Assembly: GCF_019469265.1 (NCBI RefSeq)
Contig: NZ_CP048268.1
Span: 961,501 to 1,025,500 of the forward strand
Reading direction: 5' to 3'
DNA from: Lactobacillus panisapium
Lineage (GTDB): Bacteria > Bacillota > Bacilli > Lactobacillales > Lactobacillaceae
Length of the DNA: 64,000 nucleotides
Positions within the stretch are counted from its first letter, which is position 1, and every line of letters begins with the position of its first letter. Below the pieces are notes generated by a model. The model was not told the origin of the DNA. It ran no database searches and saw nothing but the letters and a program-made list of their open reading frames with translations. This document shows positions 28,280 to 36,735 of this stretch, piece by piece. The position numbers were made by a program, and so were the translations under genes.

Positions 28280-30530
28280 TGTCCTTGAGCCTGGTCTCTT
28301 CTTAGTTGCCGCCTTATTACTAGTTGATTGCAGTTTTTTGCTTTACCAATGTACGACTATCATAGCTAAAGTAGTTACTGTTTTATTAGCTATCTATTTA
28401 TGCGGATTGGCCATAGCGAAATATCGCAAACTTGTATTTGTCCTTTTATTGCTTTTAACCAGTTTCTTGCTTGCAAACTGGTTTACTGCTCGTCCCAGCT
28501 CTTTATCTCTTACTAAAAATTCGGTGATTAAACTTTACCCTGATGAAACTAAACTCAGCGAGGACTGGCTTTCAGGCCAAGGAACATTAAATGGTAAAAA
28601 AGTCTTAGTGACGGCAAAATTAAGTCAAAAACAAATTTGGCAAGCAAAACAAGGAAAAACAATCTGGCTAAGTGACTTGCAAGGTGAAATAAATTCAATT
28701 GAGCCGGCAACAAATTATGGTCAATTCGATGCGCAAAAATTCTATGCCACTAAGAAAATTTGGCAAAAAGTTAATTTAAAAGCATGCAGAATATCCTTTA
28801 AAAGAACTGGTTTAATTGATTACTTGCATCACTTGCGCTACCAATTACAAAGGTATTTTCAAAGAATGCCGCAAATTTTAGGATTTTTTAGCAGTGAACT
28901 AATTTTAGGAGAAAATCCTAATTCAGCTAATCAAATTATCTTAAATAATTATCGAGATCTGGGAATTATTCATATTCTAAGTATTTCTGGACTTCATGTT
29001 GGCATTTACACCATAGTAATTACAGCAATTTGTTCCTTTCTTAAGATGACCGAAAAGGAAAGTTTTGTTAGTTGTTTGCTAGTATTAGTTATTGGGATTT
29101 TTCTAAGCAAAGGCCAGGCCGGCTTTATTCGAGCTAGTTTAACTTTTGTTTTAAAGCAAATCTTCAAATTTAAGAAAATTCCAATCGCACAATATGACAT
29201 CTTGGGGCTCGCCTGCATAATTCACTTACTATTTGATCCGCGATTAATGAGTGGAGTAGGTGCTTTATTGAGTTATGTATTGGCACTAGGATTAGAACTG
29301 ACCAATAAAATGTCCAGTATTAAACGGTCAATAGCTTTAAATGCTTTGCTATTGCCATTATTACTGTTTTACTTTTTTCAGTTTAATTTTTTAACCGTTA
29401 TTTTTAACATTTTCGCGGTACCATATTTTAACTGGATTGTAATGCCGTTAACTTTTTTAAACTTATTCATTTTTGCCAAACTACCAACAATATCTGGTTT
29501 TTTTGAATTCATCTTAGAAACCGGTGAAAGGATGATTGGTCAGATTTCGACTACACAATTGGGCTTATTGTCGTTTGGTAAGATTAATTGGTGGCAATGT
29601 GGGGGATTGCTTTTAGTGACGGGTGGAATAATAGTTTGTCTGAATGACGGTGTTTTACTTAAGAAAATTAAATTTATTGGCGGACTTGGTCTCTTGTATG
29701 GGTTACTTTTTTGTACGATTCACTTTCCTTTAACGGGACAAGTAAGTTTCATTGATGTTGGGCAGGGAGACAGTATCTTAATCACTACGCCTTTTCCGCG
29801 AAAGGTCTACCTTATCGACGTCGGTGGCAAACTTAATTTTGGCAAACGAAAATTTACCCCGCAGGTCAATAAAATTACACTTCCATTATTAAAAGCATTA
29901 GGAATAAATCAAATTGATGGCATTTTTGTTACTCACCAAGATGCAGATCATGTTGGTGATTTGGGTCCGCTATTAAGTCAAATTAAAGTAAAAAAGCTGT
30001 ATATGGCTGCCGGACTCATTAAAAACCCATCATTTGCCAAAAGAATTGCGGGGCATCTTACTACTGACCAATTAGTGGAGCTTATTGCCGGTGATCAAGT
30101 AATTGAGCCTCAGATTAGTTTTAATGTTGTTTATCCTTTTAAGCCCGGTCCAGGGAAAAACGAGGATTCTTTGTCGTTAACTTTTAAATTAAAAAATAAA
30201 AGATGGCTTTTCACGGGAGATCTAGGTCAAGAAGGCGAAAAAGAGATTATGGCCAATTTTCATCTAAGAGCTAATTATTTTAAACTAGGCCATCATGGCA
30301 GTAAAACCGCTTCGAATCCCATTTTCTTAAAGCAATTGCAACCGGAAATGGTCTTTATTTCTGCCGGAAGAAATAATCATTTCGGGCATCCTCATCCAGA
30401 AACAATTGCAACATTAAGAATGCAGCATATTCCTTATGCGTCTACACAAGACTGTGGAATGATTACTTGGACTTATAGCAGGTTTGCAAGTTCGAAGTTC
30501 TCTAGTTTTTTACCAGTAAAAGCAAAATAA
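28248..30530 (+). CDS. comEC: ComEC/Rec2 family DNA channel protein
   Basis: ComEC forms the channel for single-stranded DNA entry in competent cells. The protein of about 760 residues has N-terminal membrane segments, the competence domain with LGIIHILSISGLHVGIYT, further helices, and a C-terminal metallo-beta-lactamase domain (FVTHQDADHVGDLGPLL, WLFTGDLGQEGE, LGHHGSKTASNP). The start is uncertain: TTG at 28248, nine bases after GGAG, is preferred; TTG at 28233 is an alternative. The frame overlaps comEA. The gene looks full length and intact. Confidence 0.93.
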   Translation: MRRLKINSKFDVLEPGLFLVAALLLVDCSFLLYQCTTIIAKVVTVLLAIYLCGLAIAKYRKLVFVLLLLLTSFLLANWFTARPSSLSLTKNSVIKLYPDETKLSEDWLSGQGTLNGKKVLVTAKLSQKQIWQAKQGKTIWLSDLQGEINSIEPATNYGQFDAQKFYATKKIWQKVNLKACRISFKRTGLIDYLHHLRYQLQRYFQRMPQILGFFSSELILGENPNSANQIILNNYRDLGIIHILSISGLHVGIYTIVITAICSFLKMTEKESFVSCLLVLVIGIFLSKGQAGFIRASLTFVLKQIFKFKKIPIAQYDILGLACIIHLLFDPRLMSGVGALLSYVLALGLELTNKMSSIKRSIALNALLLPLLLFYFFQFNFLTVIFNIFAVPYFNWIVMPLTFLNLFIFAKLPTISGFFEFILETGERMIGQISTTQLGLLSFGKINWWQCGGLLLVTGGIIVCLNDGVLLKKIKFIGGLGLLYGLLFCTIHFPLTGQVSFIDVGQGDSILITTPFPRKVYLIDVGGKLNFGKRKFTPQVNKITLPLLKALGINQIDGIFVTHQDADHVGDLGPLLSQIKVKKLYMAAGLIKNPSFAKRIAGHLTTDQLVELIAGDQVIEPQISFNVVYPFKPGPGKNEDSLSLTFKLKNKRWLFTGDLGQEGEKEIMANFHLRANYFKLGHHGSKTASNPIFLKQLQPEMVFISAGRNNHFGHPHPETIATLRMQHIPYASTQDCGMITWTYSRFASSKFSSFLPVKAK

Positions 30531-30531
30531 A

Positions 30532-30560
30532 AAAGCCTAATGCAGAAAGCAATAGGCTTT
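30532..30560 (+). terminator. Weak terminator-like hairpin after comEC
   Basis: AAAGCCTAATGC and GCAATAGGCTTT arms pair at 11 of 12 positions with a five-base loop, but the following T run is only three bases, so termination may be partial. Confidence 0.5.
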
Positions 30561-30624
30561 AATAGCTAGAAGGTAGGTCGGATAAAGTGAGGTATCTGGG
30601 AAACTAAAGTTAGTTCTTGGAATG

Positions 30625-30633
30625 TGATATGAT
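30625..30633 (+). promoter_or_regulatory. Extended -10 promoter for holA
   Basis: TGA-TATGAT at 30625-30633 is an extended -10 element. It implies a start point near 30640 and therefore excludes the longer reading of holA that begins at 30617. Confidence 0.5.
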
Positions 30634-30676
30634 TATTACTGTTTATAAAACTAATAGCTTTAAGGTGAAGAAACAA

Positions 30677-31663
30677 ATGACACTACTTTCCTTATTTAAA
30701 AATACCGCCAGCAATAATCCGCAGACGATACTGGTTGGTGAAGATAGCTTTTTAAATGACTATCTTTCCCGTTCGTTGATGCATGAAGAGCGCTTTTCTT
30801 CCTATGAAAAAGTGATAATAGATTGTGAAACTGATGGTTTGGATAATCTAATTGCCGATATCACGGAATCTAGTTTATTTAGTCAAAAAAAGATGATAAT
30901 CGTGAAGAATCCTTTTTTCCTGACTGCCAAGGTTCCCAAAAAGTACCAAAAGCAAGTAAATCAATTGCAACAGATTTTTACTAATATGGATCAATTGGAT
31001 GATGTTCTGGTATTAGTAGCCTCGTATGAGAAATTAGACCGCCGAAAAAAATTAACGAAAACAGTTTTAAAACAGTTTAATGTCATAGAGACAAAAGTTA
31101 AGACCTATGAAATTAGTAAAATAACCAAATCATTAATTACGGCCGAAGGTTATCAAATTTCAAAGTCTGCTTTACAGTTGTTGCTTGAACGAAGCGACCA
31201 AATTTTAGATACGATTTTAAGCAACTTTAATAAATTGAAAGTTGCTGCGGTCGATCAAAAAATTACTGAAACACTAATTAAGCAGAATGTTGATCTATCT
31301 TTTGCCCAGAATGTTTTTGCAATACTTGAAACGGCGTTAAAACATCATTATCGTGAAGCGTTAGATCGGCTAGATAATCAGTTGCGCGAAGGTAGCAGTC
31401 CCGTTCAATTATTAGCCGTTTTTGAAAATCAATTAGAATTGATTTTAGTAGCTAAGATTTTGAAAAGTCGGGGTAGGAGTGAGCCAGAAATAGTTCGAGA
31501 GCTTGCTGTTCATCCATACCGGATTAAATTGGCGTTAAACAATAATTTGGAAATCACGCAACTGGCTAGTTTACTAAATGAGGCAATAAGGTTAGATTAT
31601 AATTATAAAAATGGCCAATATCGTGAAGATAATTTTTTAAAGCTATTTATTTTAAGCGTCTAA
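30677..31663 (+). CDS. holA: DNA polymerase III subunit delta
   Basis: HolA opens the sliding clamp as part of the clamp loader. The 328-residue protein has the family N-terminus with ILVGEDSFLNDYLSRSL, the central FFSQKKMIIVKNPFF-type strand region (SSLFSQKKMIIVKNPFF) and a helical C-terminal collar domain with SSPVQLLAVFENQLELIL. The ATG at 30677 is nine bases after AAGGTG. The comEC-holA-rpsT order is the Firmicute norm. A terminator shared with rpsT follows. Confidence 0.93.
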   Translation: MTLLSLFKNTASNNPQTILVGEDSFLNDYLSRSLMHEERFSSYEKVIIDCETDGLDNLIADITESSLFSQKKMIIVKNPFFLTAKVPKKYQKQVNQLQQIFTNMDQLDDVLVLVASYEKLDRRKKLTKTVLKQFNVIETKVKTYEISKITKSLITAEGYQISKSALQLLLERSDQILDTILSNFNKLKVAAVDQKITETLIKQNVDLSFAQNVFAILETALKHHYREALDRLDNQLREGSSPVQLLAVFENQLELILVAKILKSRGRSEPEIVRELAVHPYRIKLALNNNLEITQLASLLNEAIRLDYNYKNGQYREDNFLKLFILSV

Positions 31664-31694
31664 AAAAGGCAGGGATGATTATCCCTGCCTTTTT
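31663..31694. terminator. Bidirectional terminator between holA and rpsT
   Basis: Fourteen-base perfect arms (31663-31676 and 31681-31694), core GGCAGGGAT/ATCCCTGCC, with a four-base loop, A-rich on the left and T-rich on the right. Confidence 0.93.
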
Positions 31695-31716
31695 AAAATT
31701 GATAGTTTAGTCAAAT

Positions 31717-31968
31717 TTATTTAGCTAACTTAGCTAAGCGACTCTTGTCACGGCTAGCCTTGTTTTTATGAATAAGACCTTTTGAAGCAGCCTTGTCCAA
31801 AGCACGAGCAGCAGCAACATGTAATTCGGAGGCGTTTTCAGCACCAGCGGCTTGAGCAGTCTTGAACTTCTTAACAGCAGTTCTTAATTCTGACATTTGA
31901 GCAGCATTGCGCTTTCTAGCAGCGTCTTGAGTTTTAACACGCTTAATAGCTGATTTGATTTGTGGCAT
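31717..31968 (-). CDS. rpsT: 30S ribosomal protein S20
   Basis: S20 binds 16S rRNA in the small subunit. The 83-residue, lysine- and alanine-rich protein begins [21 protein letters not shown] in the usual way and ends with [18 protein letters not shown]. The ATG at 31968 follows GGAGGTG by seven bases; a longer frame from 31983 would start inside the binding site. It is monocistronic, convergent with holA and divergent from rpsO. Confidence 0.98.
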   Translation of the reverse strand: MPQIKSAIKRVKTQDAARKRNAAQMSELRTAVKKFKTAQAAGAENASELHVAAARALDKAASKGLIHKNKASRDKSRLAKLAK

Positions 31969-32005
31969 AAAATTCACCTCCATTGACCGTAATTTTACTT
32001 AATAG

Positions 32006-32034
32006 ATTATACTGAAGAATAAATGCAGATGCAA
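32006..32034 (-). promoter_or_regulatory. Promoter of rpsT
   Basis: On the minus strand TTGCAT (plus 32029-32034) and TATAAT (plus 32006-32011) are separated by 17 bases, a near-consensus sigma-A promoter. Confidence 0.8.
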
Positions 32035-32046
32035 GACAAATTATGC

Positions 32047-32075
32047 TTGCTTTTTAAAAAAATAATCTGTATTAT
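32047..32075 (+). promoter_or_regulatory. Promoter of rpsO
   Basis: TTGCTT (32047-32052) and TATTAT (32070-32075) are 17 bases apart; TATACT at 32073-32078 overlaps and may be used instead. The first form is the same pair of boxes as in the promoter at 10109. Confidence 0.65.
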
Positions 32076-32087
32076 ACTATTGTTGTG

Positions 32088-32139
32088 AACCGTTAACGCT
32101 GTTTGCTCGCTCACACCTGACGGTTAACGTTGTTAACGG
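32088..32139 (+). promoter_or_regulatory. Structured leader of rpsO, probable S15 autoregulatory site
   Basis: Two mutually exclusive pairings are visible. CCGTTAAC (32090-32097) pairs perfectly with GTTAACGG (32132-32139); alternatively AACCGT (32088-32093) pairs with ACGGTT (32120-32125). The region lies between the rpsO promoter and its ribosome binding site. S15 represses its own mRNA through leader structures in several bacteria, so autoregulation is likely but is inferred here. Confidence 0.6.
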
Positions 32140-32167
32140 CAATTTATTTTATTGAAAGGTGAAAATT

Positions 32168-32437
32168 ATGGCAATTTCTAAAGCAGAAAAAGATGAAATT
32201 ATTAAGCAATTTGCTACTCACGAAGGTGACACTGGTTCAACCGAAGTACAAGTTGCTATCCTAACTAAAGATATTAACAATTTAACTGAACACATGAGAC
32301 AACACTCTCATGACCACCACTCATACGTTGGTTTGCTCAAGAAGATTGGTCACCGTCGTAATTTACTTCGTTATTTACAAGACAACGATATTAATCGTTA
32401 CCGTGAATTAATCAAGAAGTTAGGTTTGCGTCGTTAA
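32168..32437 (+). CDS. rpsO: 30S ribosomal protein S15
   Basis: S15 binds the three-way junction of 16S rRNA early in assembly. The 89-residue protein has [15 protein letters not shown], the [20 protein letters not shown] region that touches rRNA, and a C-terminal [12 protein letters not shown]. The ATG at 32168 is six bases after AAAGGTG. It is followed by a strong terminator, so it is a single-gene unit with a structured leader. Confidence 0.98.
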   Translation: MAISKAEKDEIIKQFATHEGDTGSTEVQVAILTKDINNLTEHMRQHSHDHHSYVGLLKKIGHRRNLLRYLQDNDINRYRELIKKLGLRR

Positions 32438-32458
32438 TCGCAAAAATAATTATTAAGA

Positions 32459-32490
32459 AGTCAGTTCTATAAAAGAACTGGCTTTTTATT
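32459..32490 (+). terminator. Terminator after rpsO
   Basis: AGTCAGTTCT (32459-32468) and AGAACTGGCT (32474-32483) pair with one G-U and a five-base loop, followed by TTTTATTTTTG. Confidence 0.88.
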
Positions 32491-32491
32491 T

Positions 32492-32519
32492 TTGTCATAA
32501 ATGCATTTTATGCTAGAAT
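32492..32519 (+). promoter_or_regulatory. Promoter of rnjB
   Basis: TTGTCA (32492-32497) and TAGAAT (32514-32519) are 16 bases apart, with TGC before the -10. The -35 box begins inside the T tract of the rpsO terminator. The leader of about 75 bases contains the palindrome GTGATCAC near 32541. Confidence 0.6.
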
Positions 32520-32599
32520 AAAAAAAGATACTTTTTACGTTGTGATCACGCTGATCCATAAATTAACAACTGAATAGCAAAAAAAGAGAAGGAAATAAA

Positions 32600-34381
32600 A
32601 TGACTGATCAAGTTAAGATAATGATTTTGAGCGGTGTTCGTGAGCAAGGAAAAGACATGTTCGCCGTTCAAGTTAATGACGAAATTTTTGTTCTTGATGC
32701 CGGCCTAAAATACCCTGATAGTTCATTATTTGGAATAGATTTGGTAATTCCAGATCTTGATTTTTTTGAACAATATGGTGATCAGGTTGTCGGCATTTTT
32801 TTAACCCATGGACACGCAGATTCAATTGGTGCGTTGCCATATATTTTACGCAAATATGATATACCTGTTTTTGGTTCGCAATTAACAATCGAGCTCGCAA
32901 AGATTACGGTTAAGCGGGAAAATAAACGGCTGAAAAATAGTCTGTTTCATGTTATTGATGCTGAAACTGAAATCGAGTTTAAAAATGCTAATATTTCATT
33001 TTTCCATACAACTCATTCAATTCCAGATTCACTCGGTATTGATGTTCATACGCCAGCTGGCGAGGTTGTATATACCGGCGACTTTAAATTTGATCCATCT
33101 GCGACACCGAAATATCGAACAGATTTGGATCGTTTAGCTGAGATTTCACAAAAGAAGGTTTTGGCACTACTCAGTGATTCTTCTAACGCAGAAGCATCAT
33201 TTCCTAATGTTTCCGAGCAAGAAATTGGCGATTATGTCACTAATGTTTTTCGTAATGCTAAGGGACGCGTCATTGTTGCTGCTAAGGCATCTAATTTAAT
33301 CAGAATACAAGAAGTTTTAAATGGCGCCCATAAAACTGGTAGACATGTTCTTTTAACAGGACGTGATGTTGCCAAAATAGTTAGAACTGCCATGGACTTA
33401 GGGTATCTAAAAGTACCGAAGAATCTCTTAATTCGGGTAAAAGATTTAAAGACTACGCCGGATGATAAAGTTGTCATTCTTGAAACTGGTCAAATGGGTG
33501 AACCGCTAAACTCATTACAGAAGATGGCTAAAAAGCGGCATAGCATGATTACGATTCATGAAGGCGACTTAGTCTTTATTGCTACGACGCCTTCACATTC
33601 TGTCGAAACAGTTGTAGCTCAAACTAGTGATTTGGTTTATCGCGCTGGCGGAACAGTCATTGAACTTGGAAGAGCTAAGCATACCAGTGGACATGCAACT
33701 GGACGCGACTTGCAAATGCTAATTGATATTTTGAAGCCGCAATTCTTGATCCCAGTTATAGGTGAATACCGCTTAATGGAAGTTCATAAAAACTTGGCAA
33801 TTAGAGCTGGAATTGCCAAAGAAAATATTTTGATTACTAAAAATGGCGATTGTTTAGACTATGACTTTAAGCAGCACAAATTCCATCTAACAAACCCAGT
33901 GCCGGGAGAAGACATCATGATTGATGGCTCGGGAATTGGTGATGTTGGCAATATTGTTTTGCGTGACCGTGAAGTGTTATCTGATGATGGCATCTTTATT
34001 GCCGTAGTTACAATTGATCGGCGTAAAAAGAAAATTATTGCGCAGCCACAAGTCACTAGCAGGGGATTTGTTTACATTAAAGCAAATCATAAGCTAATGC
34101 ATGACAGTATTGAACTGATTAAGACCACTATCAAAAATAATTTTGAACACAAAAAGTTTGACTGGACGGAAATTAAGCAAGATGTTAGGAACGATCTTGA
34201 AAAGTTCTTATACAAAAAGACTAATCGTCGTCCGGTAGTTTTACCAGTTGTTATGGAGGTTAACCAAAATCGCCATCGAGCTATGCAAAAACGTGGCAAT
34301 AAAAATGAGAATGGTAAAACCAAGGAGCATCATCCCGTTGATGTCAATAAAACTGGTCAAAGAATAGTTAAGAAAGATTAA
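32600..34381 (+). CDS. rnjB: Ribonuclease J2
   Basis: RNase J2 partners RNase J1 in a complex of the mRNA decay machinery. The 593-residue protein has the same beta-lactamase/beta-CASP layout as RNase J1: THSIPDSLG, YTGDFKFD and HTSGHATGRD. The metal motif, however, reads HGHADS at residues 70-75, so the final histidine is a serine, and PVHGEYR is changed to PVIGEYR. It is therefore likely a weak or inactive nuclease that supports RNase J1. The C-terminal tail is basic and rich in N, K and H. The next gene follows after two bases. Confidence 0.95.
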   Translation: MTDQVKIMILSGVREQGKDMFAVQVNDEIFVLDAGLKYPDSSLFGIDLVIPDLDFFEQYGDQVVGIFLTHGHADSIGALPYILRKYDIPVFGSQLTIELAKITVKRENKRLKNSLFHVIDAETEIEFKNANISFFHTTHSIPDSLGIDVHTPAGEVVYTGDFKFDPSATPKYRTDLDRLAEISQKKVLALLSDSSNAEASFPNVSEQEIGDYVTNVFRNAKGRVIVAAKASNLIRIQEVLNGAHKTGRHVLLTGRDVAKIVRTAMDLGYLKVPKNLLIRVKDLKTTPDDKVVILETGQMGEPLNSLQKMAKKRHSMITIHEGDLVFIATTPSHSVETVVAQTSDLVYRAGGTVIELGRAKHTSGHATGRDLQMLIDILKPQFLIPVIGEYRLMEVHKNLAIRAGIAKENILITKNGDCLDYDFKQHKFHLTNPVPGEDIMIDGSGIGDVGNIVLRDREVLSDDGIFIAVVTIDRRKKKIIAQPQVTSRGFVYIKANHKLMHDSIELIKTTIKNNFEHKKFDWTEIKQDVRNDLEKFLYKKTNRRPVVLPVVMEVNQNRHRAMQKRGNKNENGKTKEHHPVDVNKTGQRIVKKD

Positions 34382-34383
34382 CG

Positions 34384-35217
34384 ATGACGACGTTAAGCCA
34401 AAAAAATTTGCTAAAGTTAGCGAAAAAGAATGAAGCTGAAGGTAACTTTTCATTAGCTATTCAAAATTGTGAAGAAGCTTTACGAGCTGGCGATAGTCAA
34501 GAAGTAATTCTGCAGCTGTGTGACTTATACTTGAAGGACAAACAAGAATATTCTGCTTACACGCTCATTAAAGAAGAAAAGGATTTATTTTCAAATCAGG
34601 CGATCTTTGATGAGTACAGCAAAATTTTGCGAGCCAATCATTTTCTAATTGAAGCTCTCCAAGTCCAAAAATTAAGTCAGGGCGAGTGGATTATTGAAGT
34701 AGAGCCCATTTCTGAAACTGAGCAGCAACAAGTAATGCAGCAATTCAGACAAAAGAACCAGCCAACTAAATTTGATTATGAACAATTATTTAAGCTGAAT
34801 CTTGAGCATTTTACGACTTTCGCGCAAAGCTTATTGCTTGATCCGAGTTTAAACTTCGCCGTTCGTTTGGTTTTGTGCGAAGATTTAGCCCGGCTGCAGC
34901 TTAAAACGGAATTTACGGTTTTAGTGCTAGGTCAACAAGAAAAATTTGTTCCTGCTAAAATCAATTTATTGGAAAAAGATCCGATATACCGTGAAGTTGT
35001 TTCGGGGATTGGCTCACGGTATTATCATCGTCCTAGCCAATTGCCAGCCGTTTTAGGCGAGGTCAATCTAATTTTAGGTAGCTTATATCCGGTATTGCCG
35101 AAATATATTACAGAGCCTGACAGTTTCGCTAGTGACTTAGCTTCTTATATTGATCATCATGATGGGCGCGCAAACCAAGACCTGTTCGTGCGAATCGATA
35201 ATAGTTTGCCAAAATAA
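34384..35217 (+). CDS. TPR-like protein in operon with rnjB
   Basis: A 277-residue soluble protein whose N-terminal half has TPR-like helices (LLKLAKKNEAEGNFSLAIQ and CEEALRAGDSQEVILQL near residues 8-45). The C-terminal half has no motif that I recognise; it contains RLVLCEDLARLQLKTEF. A gene of this type directly follows the RNase J gene in several lactobacilli as I recall. The function is unknown; coupling to rnjB (two bases apart) suggests a link with RNA decay, which is inference only. Confidence 0.78.
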   Translation: MTTLSQKNLLKLAKKNEAEGNFSLAIQNCEEALRAGDSQEVILQLCDLYLKDKQEYSAYTLIKEEKDLFSNQAIFDEYSKILRANHFLIEALQVQKLSQGEWIIEVEPISETEQQQVMQQFRQKNQPTKFDYEQLFKLNLEHFTTFAQSLLLDPSLNFAVRLVLCEDLARLQLKTEFTVLVLGQQEKFVPAKINLLEKDPIYREVVSGIGSRYYHRPSQLPAVLGEVNLILGSLYPVLPKYITEPDSFASDLASYIDHHDGRANQDLFVRIDNSLPK

Positions 35218-35232
35218 TTTAGATAAAAAGTC

Positions 35233-35260
35233 TTTACTTTTTTTTCGTATTTAGTATAAT
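35233..35260 (+). promoter_or_regulatory. Promoter of tuf
   Basis: TATAAT at 35255-35260 with TTTACT at 35233-35238, 16 bases apart. A weak AT-rich hairpin (AAAAAGT/ACTTTTT at 35225-35231 and 35236-35242) that may end the previous transcript overlaps the -35 region. Confidence 0.6.
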
Positions 35261-35272
35261 ATCAAAGGACGT

Positions 35273-35370
35273 TTTCATTAGGCATGGCTCTATGCATTAA
35301 AATACTAGGCATTTGCCAATGAAAGTAGTACAATATTCAACAGAGAACTATCCGTTACTTACTCAACGGA
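35273..35370 (+). promoter_or_regulatory. Structured leader of tuf
   Basis: A long stem pairs TTTCATT-GGCA (35273-35284, one bulged A at 35280) with TGCC-AATGAAA (35314-35324), enclosing a smaller ATGC/GCAT stem (35292-35295 and 35309-35312). A second hairpin TCCGTT/AACGGA (35351-35356 and 35365-35370) stands shortly before the ribosome binding site. Neither has a T run, so control of translation or mRNA stability is more likely than termination. Confidence 0.5.
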
Positions 35371-35401
35371 CTTCTTGCAAATTTACAGGAGGGTCATTTT
35401 A

Positions 35402-36592
35402 ATGGCAGAAAAAGAACATTACGTTAGAACAAAGCCACACGTAAACATTGGTACCATCGGTCACGTTGACCATGGTAAGACCACTTTAACAGCGGCTATT
35501 ACTAAAGTTTTATCAGAAAAGGGCTTGGCAAAGGCTGAAGATTATTCAGAAATCGATGCAGCTCCAGAAGAAAAAGAACGTGGTATTACTATCAATACCG
35601 CTCACGTAGAGTACGAAACTGAAAAACGTCACTACGCTCACATGGATGCTCCAGGTCACGCTGACTACATCAAGAACATGATTACTGGTGCCGCACAAAT
35701 GGATGGTGCTATCTTAGTTGTTGCTGCAACTGATGGTCCTATGCCTCAAACTCGTGAACACATTTTACTTGCTCGTCAAGTTGGTGTTAACTACATCGTT
35801 GTCTTCTTAAACAAGACTGACTTAGTTGACGATCCAGAATTGATCGACTTAGTTGAAATGGAAGTTCGTGACTTGTTGACTGAATACGATTACCCAGGTG
35901 ATGATATTCCTGTAATCCGTGGTTCAGCATTGAAAGCTTTACAAGGCGACAAGGAACAACAAGAAGTTATCATGAAGTTAATGGACACAGTTGATGAATA
36001 CATTCCAACTCCAGAACGTCAAACTGATAAGCCATTCTTAATGCCAGTTGAAGATGTCTTCACTATTACTGGTCGTGGTACTGTTGCTTCAGGTCGTATC
36101 GACCGTGGTACTGTTAAAGTCGGCGACGAAGTTGAAATCGTTGGTTTAGTTGACAAAGTTCTTAAGTCAGTTGTTACTGGTTTGGAAATGTTCCACAAGA
36201 CTTTGGATTCTGGTGAAGCCGGCGATAACGTTGGTGTATTGCTTCGTGGTATCGACCGTGATCAAGTTGTTCGTGGACAAGTTTTGGCCGCACCTGGCTC
36301 AATTCAAACTCACCGCGAATTCAAGGGTCAAGTTTATGTCTTGAAGAAGGAAGAAGGCGGACGTCACACTCCATTCTTCTCAGACTACCGTCCACAATTC
36401 TATTTCCACACTACTGATATTACTGGTGAAATCGAATTGCCAGAGGGTACTGAAATGGTTATGCCTGGTGATAACACAGAATTTACTGTTAAGTTAATCA
36501 AACCAGCAGCCATTGAAAAGGGTACTAAGTTCACTATCCGTGAAGGTGGTCGTACTGTTGGTGCTGGTCAGGTTACTGAAATCCTCGACTAG
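35402..36592 (+). CDS. tuf: Elongation factor Tu
   Basis: EF-Tu delivers aminoacyl-tRNA to the ribosome. The 396-residue protein has G1 GHVDHGKT near residue 19, the switch I sequence ERGITI, G3 DAPGH, and NKTDLV (G4), followed by the beta-barrel domains. The ATG at 35402 follows AGGAGG. Here tuf stands alone beside tig and clpX rather than in the str operon, as in many lactobacilli. The long structured leader and strong terminator suggest a separately regulated, highly expressed unit. Confidence 0.99.
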   Translation: MAEKEHYVRTKPHVNIGTIGHVDHGKTTLTAAITKVLSEKGLAKAEDYSEIDAAPEEKERGITINTAHVEYETEKRHYAHMDAPGHADYIKNMITGAAQMDGAILVVAATDGPMPQTREHILLARQVGVNYIVVFLNKTDLVDDPELIDLVEMEVRDLLTEYDYPGDDIPVIRGSALKALQGDKEQQEVIMKLMDTVDEYIPTPERQTDKPFLMPVEDVFTITGRGTVASGRIDRGTVKVGDEVEIVGLVDKVLKSVVTGLEMFHKTLDSGEAGDNVGVLLRGIDRDQVVRGQVLAAPGSIQTHREFKGQVYVLKKEEGGRHTPFFSDYRPQFYFHTTDITGEIELPEGTEMVMPGDNTEFTVKLIKPAAIEKGTKFTIREGGRTVGAGQVTEILD

Positions 36593-36610
36593 TTCGAAAA
36601 AGACAGTTTA

Positions 36611-36647
36611 AAAAGATGTACTTCTTCATAGAAGTGCATCTTTTTTT
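36611..36647 (+). terminator. Terminator after tuf
   Basis: AAAGATGTACTTC and GAAGTGCATCTTT arms (36612-36624 and 36631-36643, one G-U) around a six-base loop, followed by a run of T. Confidence 0.92.
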
Positions 36648-36735
36648 GCCTAAATTTGTTTTTTGCGAGCGTTTAATGTAAGATAATTTAGTATGCAACG
36701 ATGCAGTTTAACTTGACATTGGAGGTATTTAATTA

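Noticed and set aside
26450..30530. sepM-like protease plus comEA/comEC as a competence island
   Set aside because: Each gene sits in its usual Firmicute neighbourhood (ylbG-rsmD-coaD-ylbL and comEA-comEC-holA), so no special transfer is needed to explain it.
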